64,000 nt of DNA, taken from Letharia columbiana (Eukaryota > Ascomycota > Lecanoromycetes > Lecanorales > Parmeliaceae). The position numbers and the translations under genes are program-made. This document shows positions 55,771 through 64,000 of the stretch, piece by piece. The first letter of the stretch is position 1, and each line of letters begins with the position of its first letter. Location of the stretch: contig NW_023501073.1 of the NCBI RefSeq assembly GCF_014066305.1, forward strand, positions 367,001 through 431,000, read 5' to 3'. A model generated the notes under the pieces. It was not told the DNA's origin and did not search any database. It saw only the letters and a program-made list of their open reading frames with translations.

Positions 55771-56430
55771 TTCGAAAAGTTTTAAAGAATATAAGTAAAT
55801 TTTTAAAAGTTTTAAAAGATATAGATGATTCTTCGAAAGCTTCGAAAGACATAAATAAGGCTTTAAAAATTTTAGAGGATTTAGATAATTTTTTAAAGGT
55901 TTTAAAAGATATAAATAATTCTTCGAAAGCTTTAAAGGATATAAATAAGGTTTTAAAAGTTTTAGAGAACTTAGATAATTTTTCGAAGGTTTTAAAAAAT
56001 ATAGATAATTTTTTAAAAGTTTTAAAGAATATAAATAAGATTTCGAAAGTTTCGAAGAATTTAGATAACTTTTTAAAGGTTTCGAAAAATATAGGTAATT
56101 CTTTAAAAGTTTCGAAGAATATAAATAAGACTTTAAAAGTTTCGAAGAACTTAGATAACTCTTCGAAAATTTCGAAGAATATAAACGCTATTTTAAAAGT
56201 TTCGAAGAATATAAATAAGATTTCGAAAGCTTTAAAGGATTTAGATAATTTTTAAAAGTTTCGAAGGATATAGACGATTCTTTAAAAGTTTCGAAGAATA
56301 TAAATAAGACTTTAAAAGTTTTAGAGGACTTAGGTAACTCTTCGAAAGTTTCGAAGAATATAAACGATTCTTCGAAAGTTTCGAAGAATATAAATAAGGC
56401 TTCGAAAGTTTTAAAGAATATGAGTATAGC
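55771..56430 (+). repeat. 30-bp minisatellite, 22 units (decapeptide repeat A)
   Basis: Units alternate between TTCGAAAG and TTTAAAAG starts, followed by TTT(A/C)(A/G)A(A/G)GA, (T/C)(A/T)TA(A/G)AT and AA. The array keeps exact 30-bp spacing over 660 bp apart from 1-bp indels. It is followed by four 9-bp units of TTTAAAAGC (56,438-56,475). Confidence 0.85.
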
Positions 56431-56540
56431 TTCGAAAGCTTTAAAAGCTTTAAAAGCTTTAAAAGCTTTAAAAGTTATAAAAGTAAAGAAAGATAAAAAT
56501 AAGATCTTAAAGAACTTAATAGATTAAGACTCGAATATTA

Positions 56541-56780
56541 CTTTAAAAGATTTAGAATATCTAAATATAATTTTAAAAGGTTTAAAAGACCTCGATATAA
56601 TCTTAAACTATTTAAGAAATAATAATATAGTCTTAAATTATTCGAAGAATTTAGATTTAATCTTAAAAGATTTAAAATATCTAAATATAGTTTTAAAAGA
56701 TTTAAGAAACTCTATTATAATCTTAAAAGACTTAAAAAATCTCGATATAATCTTAAAAGATTTAAAAGATTTAATTATAA
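56541..56780 (+). repeat. 30-bp minisatellite, 8 units (decapeptide repeat B)
   Basis: Eight units of exactly 30 bp built on (A)TCTTAAAAGATTTAAAA; read in frame as ILKDLKxLDI without a stop in any of the eight. Confidence 0.85.
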
Positions 56781-56800
56781 TTTCGAAAATTTAAAAGAGT

Positions 56801-59699
56801 AGTAAAGATAAATTTAATCTATTTATAAATTTTCGAAATACTCTTATTTAAGTAAAGAATTTAAGAAGATTTATAATAATATCGAAAGATTCGAAGAAAA
56901 ATAATTTAATTTATTCTTTTAAGAAGTTTATAAATATTCTTAATTATATTAAAAATATTAAAGATAAATTTATTCTTCAAAGGAGAGTTATACTTTTTTA
57001 TTCTTATATAAAATTAATAAAGTTAGACTTTATTAGAGATATTAATCTCGAATTTAAATAAGAATATAAGTTAATTTAATAAAAAGAGACTCGTAAGATA
57101 GTTTATTTAGATTTCTATTATTATAAATTTATAAATTCGAATTTCTCGAAAACTTTAATTTAAGTTTCTAAAATTTAAAAAATTTATAGAATTAAATTTA
57201 GAATAATTTTATTAAGATTAGATAAAAATTAGTATATTTTCTTTCTTATTTCTCGATATTATTAATTTATTATTTAAAAAATCTTTCTATAGTTATAAAT
57301 TCTATAAATATTTAATATATCGTAAAGATTATCGAATTCGTATTTATTAATCTTTTTCTAAATTTATATTTTATAAATTAACTTTTTCTCTAGATATTAA
57401 ATTCTAAGTAACGACTAGATAAATTAGAGGATAAAGAGCTTTTATTATATAATTACGTACTTTAGATAATATAATTTATAATTTTAAAACTCGATTCTTT
57501 CGAAATATCTTTTCTTCGAATATTTTAAGATTTTATTAATCTTTTAACTTTATAGAATATTATTATCGAATTATAGCTAAATAGATTCGAGCTATTTTAA
57601 AAAGCTCGAGAATTTAAATATTTTAATTTAAAGATAAGAGTTTTATAAATAAGTAAGAATATATAATTTACTAACTATTCGTAGAAACCGATTTATCTTA
57701 AATTTTATACTCGTCTATTAATATATTCGTTTTTCTCGAACTTACTTTAAATATAAATACTAATTCGATTTTTTCGAAGATTATCTTCTTAAATTTATAA
57801 TAAATATTAAAAAGAATTAATTAAATCTTAAAAAGGTTTATAATTTAATTTAAATTATTCTAATTTATCGAATATTAATTATTTAATTTAGCTTTAAAAT
57901 AATTATATTAATAATTATTTTAAAAAGAATTTATTAAAGAGTCTTAAAGATAAGTCTAAGAATTAATATATAGACTTATTTCGAATTCTATAAGAATTTA
58001 ATAATAATTACTTTCTTCGAAATTCTCGAATTCTAAATTAATTCGAAATATTTATATTTTAATATAATCTAGATAAATGTTATAGCTAGTATAGATAATA
58101 TTTTTCGCTATAAATATAAAATATTATAATATTAATAAATATTTTAATATTTTTCTTTAAAATTTTTTAAAAAGCTTAAGATTATTAATAAAGCTATTAT
58201 TAATTTAATTAATAGTATTAATAAATATTATAATTTCTTTCTTTAGAAAATTTTTAAGAAGCTCGAGATCGTCGATAAAGTTATTATTAATTTAATTAAT
58301 AATATTAATAAATATTTTAATATCTTTCTCTAGAAAATCTTTAAGACGCTTAAAATTATTAATAAAGCTATTATTAATCTAATTAATAGCGTTATTATTA
58401 TTAAAATTAAAGAGAACGATATTATTATATAAAAAGATATATAATTATTTTAAAAAGATATAATTAATATATAGAATTATTCTTCGAATTCTATAAGAAT
58501 TTAATAAAAAATTTTTTTTTTTAAAAATTTCGAAAAATAAGTATATTCGAAATATTTATATTTTAAATATATTCGAAGTAATTAAAGCTTAAGTATATTA
58601 ATAACTTCTTTTATATATATAATATTTTTAAGTTATTAATTATTCGAGCTTTATAAAATTCTCTTAAGATATTATTAAATTATTATTTTAATTATAAAGA
58701 TATCGAATAATATAAAGCGTATTATAATCTATACTTTATCTACTTTAATTATATAATTTTTAAAGATTTTATCTCTTATAACTTATTAGATATTATATCT
58801 CTTTTTATTAAAAAGAATAAGTTTTATAAACTTCGAGATTTTCGCTAATATCTATAAGATTATTTTAAAATTAAGTTAGAAAATATTAAGGAAACTACTT
58901 CGAATTTAGAGAAAATTTTATTATATTTCGAAGTTTTTAAATCTTATTAAATTTATTTTTTAAGAAATATTATATTTATTAAATTTACGAAAGACTTAAC
59001 CCTTTTAAAAGTTAGAAATATTTATCTATTCTAGATATAAAGAAGATATATTAAATTAAGAATATTATCGATCGTAGTATATATAAAAGAGTTTAATTTC
59101 TATTAAATCGTATTAGATAAAATCTACGATAAATTTAAATCTCGAGACTTTTAAAGAGAATTAAAATTCGAAATTCTCGAAGATATAGATTAATCTTAAA
59201 ATTTAAGATTTTTAAATTTATTTTTAAATTAATATATCTTTTTATATTATAATATAATTAATATTTAATTAATTTAAAAATTAAAAAGCTTAATTTAATA
59301 ATATTCTAAGATAAGAATCTTATTAATTTTAAGTAAATATTAAAAAGTAATTATATAGATTAAAGTTATTATAATACGTTCTCGAGTATTTTTCTAAACT
59401 TAAAGATTTAAAGTTTTTAAGATTAATAAAGATTATTATTCTAGCCGAAGTTCTATTATATTATTAAATCGAAATAACTTTTCAAATTTTTTAATATTTA
59501 TTACTCTTATACTAATATATATCTCTTCTATTTATATCTACTCTCTATAAATTAATATTTATATTTTTCGAGATTATAAGATAATTAGAAAATACGAATC
59601 TTTTTATAATAAATAATTTTTATATATCTTAAAATAAATATAGAAAATAAAGAATTTCCTTATTATTTTCTATTCGAATCTTTCGAATATTATTAATTC
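56801..59699 (+). other. AT-rich degraded DNA, possibly continuing the repeat-protein gene
   Basis: RIP-altered, no open frame called. CG words (TTCGAA, CTCGAG) are retained here, unlike 52.2-55 kb. The 87-bp tandem repeat at 58,130-58,400 suggests that coding remnants continue. No retrotransposon motif could be read. Confidence 0.45.
58130..58400 (+). repeat. 87-bp tandem repeat, 3 units
   Basis: Units begin around 58,139, 58,226 and 58,313; the internal word CTTAAGATTATTAATAAAG recurs at 58,175, 58,262 (as CTCGAGATCGTCGATAAAG) and 58,349, exactly 87 bp apart. In one frame a 29-residue unit reads LRKFLRSSRSSIKLLLI then a TAA where CAA is likely, so it may be a coding repeat too. Confidence 0.75.
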
Positions 59700-60479
59700 T
59701 CTCTATTACGAGCGTATTCTATATCCTTAACATACCACTTAGCCCTCTCACCCATTCGGGCCTAGCGTGTCTTAGCAGAGGCATTTATCTATTACTTAAT
59801 ATCTTTCTTCTACCTATATAGTTTGATACCTTAGTTATCTTATTCAAAATATCTATATTAATATTACATCTATATCGATTCTGATATTATAACTAAGGTT
59901 AACTTACTTATTTTATTTATATTAGCGGATGAATTTAAAGAAACGCGCTAAGAAAGGCTTTAGTAAGAAATCAAGTTAAGCTATCGTATTTCTAAATAAG
60001 CCTACTAGATAGGTAATTCGATTTCAAAGCGAATCGGACTTGGCAAATAGTGGTTAAGAGATAAATAAGGTATTAGACTATTCGTACGGCTAGCGAATCG
60101 AAAGAAATAGCTAACACCATCAAAACACCATTTGCAAGCTTCCCCGCATACAACTTCTCTACAAGATAAGGGACCCCCTGGGCGGAGTAAGTGCATTCGA
60201 AAGGGCACTATTCAGAGCACCTACAGTCTTCTTGACGCCTCAAACGATTAAGAGATAAGTGTGTTAAACCCCCGCAAAGAAAGACTCCTTGGGCTTCACA
60301 GTGAAAATTTTTATTCTCAACACCGAATAATTTCGACGCGTCTTGGAGAAACTTCACTGTTCTCTAGTACATCTGGTGTCCCCAACACCCATTCTTTCGG
60401 AGCATTTAAACTCTTCTCCACTTTGTTTCAAAACCTTCTTTTTTCCCATAACGAAGTCTAACATCGAAAGAATAGATCA
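59700..60479. other. GC-richer island before the second Gypsy relic
   Basis: From about 59,720 normal dinucleotide composition returns in patches (CCCTCTCACCCATTCGGGCC). The piece 60,020-60,470 is clearly unmutated and ends ACGAAGTCTAACA just before the gag relic, so it may be its 5' LTR or leader. I found no tRNA-primer site. The word TTAAGAGATAA occurs twice (60,055 and 60,249). Short frames at 60,005-60,208 (-) and 60,261-60,461 (+) are unsupported. Confidence 0.35.
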
Positions 60480-62704
60480 AATCAAGACTCTACTAGAGTA
60501 AACCAAGTTCCGACGGATATTAGTTCTATTAGATAATATCCCTAACGAGGCGGACTCGGTAGATATATCTTGGGATGTCGCTAATAGTCTATAACTACAA
60601 TATTAAGCTAAGTATTAACCCGATGAATTTATAACTATATTGAATGAAATTCGCTAGGAGCGAGATGATTTCCGGGAGATTGCTACTCGATATCACGCCG
60701 TCGTTATAGAAAAGAATCTAGCTATAAACGATTTATATTAGGCCTATAGAATAATCGAGGAGATAAATTAACTAGCCCGAGACTTTCAGAAGGATATAAC
60801 TTTCCTGTAGCGGAAAGTCAATGGCCTTGAAATACAGTTAATAAAAGACTTACGGCTATTATCGATCGAGGAGGAACGCACGTCTAGACGTTTAAAAGAG
60901 AAATCAGTTAAGATTTTAGACCTACCTCTATTTATCGACGATAGCGATCTTATTTAAGACGACTAATCCTTTAGAATAAAATAGAAATTTAAGATTAATA
61001 GCGATTATTATCTTATTAAGAACTTTAAGATAGCTTACGTAATCTTATAACTCGGCGGTAAAACTATATAATATACGATATATAGAAGACTTCGAAACTC
61101 CACTAACTTATACCAGTCTTTCACTAAAATCATAAACGAGTTAATCGATATCTACGAGAACTTAGATCGACGTAGTAATATATTACGTAATATATATACT
61201 CTATAATAAGAAACCCGAACCTTTATCGACTTCTATTTAGACTTTATTCGACTAAATATTATTTTTAATATTAAAGAAATCGTTATAGTGAAGTATTACC
61301 TTCTAAATAAATTGAGAAAGAATCTAAGAAATTTATAGGAGATCGTAGGGGGTTTTACCACCTTAAAGGCTACAAAGAAATATCTCCAGAAACTGAATAA
61401 CTTATACCGTGCTAGATATAAAGATATAGAGTTTACGAAGGCTACTATCAAGTCGATTACTACACGAACCGCGGCTAATATACGCCTTATATCTATTACT
61501 GAGGCTATGACCGCTACGCCTTTAAATGTTAAGATTAATTTAAAATTAAGGGAATTAATATGCTATAACTGCGGTAAGAAAGACTACTATCGAAATACCT
61601 ATATAATAGCTACTTAAATTGAGATCGGCAAAAAGGCCTTTAAGAAAGCACGACTCTACGCGATAGATATGAACGAAGAATTCGAAATTAATAACGTCGA
61701 CACTATAGATAGTAATGATGCTTTTTCGAATTTGAGAAATGAATAGCCTCTTTTAAAGTTACGATAAGAGGTATTTATAAAGTATATCTAATAGATACTT
61801 TTAATAACGCCTTAGCACGTTATCCTTTTCGTATATAAGTTACGCTATTCTTATAAGAGAGAATCTATCTACTTAAGGACTTTCTTATAAATAATAAATA
61901 TATCGGTGCTTATATAGTTATAAATAAATTCTTAGTTCTAGCGATATATAAGGCCTTATATCTAGAATTACTTCTACTATTACGATCTAAATTACTAAGA
62001 GATTATAACGGCTAGATCGTAAAACGATTAATTATATACTGCTTACTTTTAATAATAATAGTGGAAGGCTATTGAGAAGGAATATATCTAATGCTAATTG
62101 CATTATTAAAATACGATATAATAGTTGAAAAACTATAGATAAATAAATATAGAGTAGTTCTTAACATGTTATGGGATAAGATACTCTTTCTATCTAATCG
62201 ATATAATTATAATAATAATTAGATATTAATAATAAACGAACTCCCTTTCTATTAACTCCGGAGCTGCGATTATCTATATCACCTACTCTTCTATCTATTA
62301 TATTAAAACGATAAAGCCCTCCCTTATTCACTTATGATAACGAAATTAATTCGAATATCTTCTTATTAAATAAGAATAAGAATAGTAAAAAGCTTAAGTT
62401 TATTAATATCGCTGAGATTAATATAGCGGCTTACTACTAACTAGCTCGTGAAAAAGGTAATAAACTGTTTATATTGATAATGAATGAGATCTATAAGAAT
62501 ACGCTAATATTATATATATCTTCTATTATCTAGATATCTCGCGGTCCCCGTATATCGATTAATAAACTCTGTTTCTGTGACTTAAAAAAGAAATATAAAA
62601 GGTGTTATGGTTCTAACTGCTCTATTTAGATTAATAACATCGACGAGGTTAGTTCTAAGGAGGTGAAACGTAAGTTATCTTCGAAGTACTACGACTATCT
62701 AAAT
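60480..62704 (+). mobile_element. Second Gypsy-type retrotransposon relic: gag and protease, truncated
   Basis: The + strand reads as degraded Gag. The zinc knuckle is well preserved at 61,561-61,602: C-Y-N-C-G-K-K-D-Y-Y-R-N-T-Y, where the His and last Cys of CX2CX4HX4C have become Tyr. From about 61,740 a retropepsin-like region follows. Near 62,680 the frame reads KYYDYLNVFSQ, the conserved segment just before the reverse transcriptase in Gypsy Pol. There it stops abruptly at 62,704, where Copia sequence begins, so RT and integrase are missing. RIP is milder than in the 7.6-12.5 kb element. Confidence 0.75.
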
Positions 62705-62905
62705 GTTTTCTCTCAGCGTAGCACAGCAGTGGTGATAGAAAGCATGTAGATTCAGTGGTGGGGCCATCAGCTATTATGTAGCTGATGGAGAACAAAGCAC
62801 TGCTATCTATGGCTAGCTATATGAAAGGAATAATGATGGAATATGTATGGAAGGATGTAGAAGGAACGCATGCATAGAACATGAAGGAACTAGATACGCT
62901 GATAC
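62705..62905 (-). repeat. Probable Copia LTR (3' end of the minus-strand element)
   Basis: Unmutated sequence between the broken Gypsy relic and a minus-strand purine tract (CAGGGG, + strand CCCCTG at 62,908-62,913) followed by AGTATCAGCG. Purine tract then AGTATC is what precedes and begins a 3' LTR in fungal Copia elements. The sharp switch from RIP-mutated to unmutated DNA at 62,704 supports an insertion boundary. Confidence 0.45.
62764..62788. repeat. Perfect 10-bp hairpin in the probable Copia LTR
   Basis: CCATCAGCTA, loop TTATG, TAGCTGATGG. It may be part of the LTR R region acting in termination or packaging; that is inference. Confidence 0.7.
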
Positions 62906-62997
62906 TCCCCTGTCTAGTGATATCCAAATACCTCTATTCCAACGCTAAAATCATGTATTATTCTAGTGCTCTGGTCCAGGGTCCTCCGAATCGCTGG

Positions 62998-63017
62998 TTT
63001 TTTTTTTTTTTTTTTTT
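62998..63017. repeat. Poly(T) run, 20 bases
   Basis: Twenty T in a row on the + strand (poly-A on the minus strand), between the Copia LTR and the integrase remnant. Length may be uncertain. Confidence 0.8.
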
Positions 63018-63048
63018 GGTGTTTATACTCCTTCTTGACTTCCTCAGT

Positions 63049-64000
63049 CTAATGACATCCGTTTAGAATCCTTCGAATCGTTTGTTTTAGCTTTGGTAGG
63101 ATGTATCGTATCCAGCCAAGTAAGACACATTTGAACCCTTGTTTGGCCATTTTTCCCTTTTGTTTGTGCTTGTAGTCGTGGGCGTAAATCGTCGTCCTAA
63201 ATGGCCTTAGGTGAGCTATGTTTGGCTTCTTTCCAGTGAGGGCCTCATATGGTGTCATGGCTATCTTTCTTAATGGGGCCGTGGGTGAGTAATTTGTGTT
63301 TAGAACAGCTGTTCTAATTGCCTCAGCCTATAGGCCTGGTAATAGATCTGCAGCTATTAACTGGGTACGTGCCTTCTGAATGAGAATGTCATTGGTACGC
63401 TTATCAATGCTATTCTGTTTAGGTGAATCGGGCATGGTTAACTCTTGTCGTATGTCTTGGGAGGCTAGCCAGTCTCGGGTTTCCTCGTTATCATACTCAC
63501 TATCGTTATCAAAACGGATATACTTGGGGGTGGTATGGAACTGCGTCTTGACTATGGCAACAAAGTTCTGTAGTGACTTAAGTGCCTGGTCCTTGGTTTT
63601 CAAGAAGTCTACTTACCGGAATCGAGTCTTTTGATCGGTCTTTGTGGAGCAATAGTAGTGGCCTCCTTTGGAGCGGGGTAATGTTGATCCGCTATTAAAG
63701 AGGTCTGTGTGGATGCTATCAAAAGCATTTTCTACCTCAGTCATTGGTTTGTGGCTTGGGGTCTTCTTCTGTTTTCCATAGGTGCATGGCTCACAAAATT
63801 GTCTTTTGGTGTTGCCTATGATTTTCATTCCCTCTACCATAGCCGGTAGCCTGGTAACGTCATTGAAATTCAGGTGGTCTAATGCTTGATGCCATTCAAT
63901 GGCTGTTGTCTTACGGTGGTTAGCCTTCTTGATAACCGCGGCTATGGCGATCTCTTTGGTCATTGCAGCTTTAAATGATGTGAGTCTCAGCTTGCATAGT
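63049..64000 (-). pseudogene. Ty1/Copia pol fragment (GAG-pre-integrase and integrase), inactivated
   Basis: The minus strand enters from the window edge and reads the pre-integrase domain (WHQALDHLNFNDVTRL, then C-E-P-C-T-Y-G-K), the integrase core (FDSIHTDLF for the first Asp, IRFDNDSEYDNEETRDWL for the second), and the downstream PYEALTGKKPNIAHLRPF. Two in-frame stops interrupt it: TAA after TRFR at 63,613, where CAA is expected, and TAG after LLPGL at 63,328, where TGG is expected. The third catalytic residue, normally Glu in N-G-x-x-E-R, is Lys here (NSIDKRTN). All three changes are C/T or G/A transitions. The reverse transcriptase and RNase H that should follow are absent, replaced by the sequence at 62,906-63,048. 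Confidence 0.9.

Larger units (their letters stand above)
55390..56800 (+). pseudogene. RIP-degraded gene for a protein with tandem decapeptide repeats
   Basis: On the + strand long stretches read as protein although the DNA is very AT-rich. The stretch 55,575-55,760 reads as a Lys/Leu/Phe-rich segment (DIEVLKFLNK, LKDIFLRSSKDLKSKN, LAIFFKLEANFKNSKK). From 55,771 to 56,430 there are 22 units of 30 bp coding [S/L]-K-V-[L/S]-[K/E]-[N/D]-[I/L]-[D/N]-[N/K]-x. After a short run of 9-bp units, 56,541-56,780 holds 8 more units of 30 bp coding [I/V]-L-K-D-L-K-x-L-[D/N]-I. There are few stops inside the repeats, and one 29-bp unit breaks the frame near 56,255. It may be a host repeat protein or an ORF of an unknown mobile element. 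Family not recognised. Confidence 0.6.

Noticed and set aside
55568..55852. 94-codon minus-strand frame in the AT block
   Set aside because: Antisense of the degraded repeat gene on the + strand; Phe/Leu/Lys bias follows from AT content.

Overview
This is nuclear DNA of a filamentous ascomycete (Pezizomycotina). The evidence is short GT-AG introns of about 45-125 nt with CTRAY branch sites, fungal-only families (DUF3659 repeats, DUF3807, fungal rhodopsin-type membrane proteins), and retrotransposon relics carrying the signature of repeat-induced point mutation (RIP). I cannot name the genus; gene content fits Dothideomycetes or Leotiomycetes. No viral genes, CRISPR arrays or rRNA were seen, and I found no convincing tRNA.

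Layout. Positions 1-12,650 are an AT-rich RIP-degraded block in which CpA/TpG is almost absent while CpG survives. It holds an 8-residue coding repeat (1,229-1,455), a pair of ~690-bp direct repeats that look like LTRs (3,784-4,470 and 6,318-7,002), and a long Ty3/Gypsy chromovirus relic (about 7,640-12,480: gag, RT, RNase H, integrase, chromodomain). From 12,650 to 15,560 there are GC-richer islands, a probable Copia 3' end and a clear 291-bp MITE with TA target duplication. Positions 15,839-17,630 carry a decayed membrane-protein gene.

The gene-dense core runs from 18,957 to about 51,850. In order: a probable mitochondrial protein (+), mitochondrial ribosome recycling factor (+), ribosome-associated Hsp70 SSB (-), an RSC4-like tandem-bromodomain protein (-), CKS1 (+), a DsbA-like thioredoxin-fold protein (-), TAF2 (+), a small secreted-type protein (+), a DUF3807 protein (+), a probable truncated gene (-), a fungal rhodopsin-like membrane protein (-), a giant LEA-like/DUF3659 repeat protein (+), and a choline/ethanolaminephosphotransferase (-). 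Exon structures were worked out by hand; for SSB, RSC4, RRF, CKS1, TAF2, DsbA-like and rhodopsin the joined lengths are exact multiples of three and match the family lengths expected. The core is mostly housekeeping: cell cycle (CKS1), chromatin and transcription (RSC4, TAF2), translation (SSB, RRF), lipid synthesis (CPT/EPT).

From 52,215 to about 59,700 the composition changes abruptly to extreme AT content with microsatellites, ~190-bp tandem repeats and, unexpectedly, degraded coding repeats: 22 units of 30 bp, then 8 units of another 30-bp repeat, then 3 units of 87 bp, all multiples of three. This looks like an RIP-destroyed gene for a repetitive protein and is the most unusual object in the window. 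From 59,700 to the end there is a second Gypsy relic (gag zinc knuckle and protease, cut at about 62,704) abutting a younger, lightly mutated Ty1/Copia copy on the minus strand whose integrase carries RIP-type stop codons.
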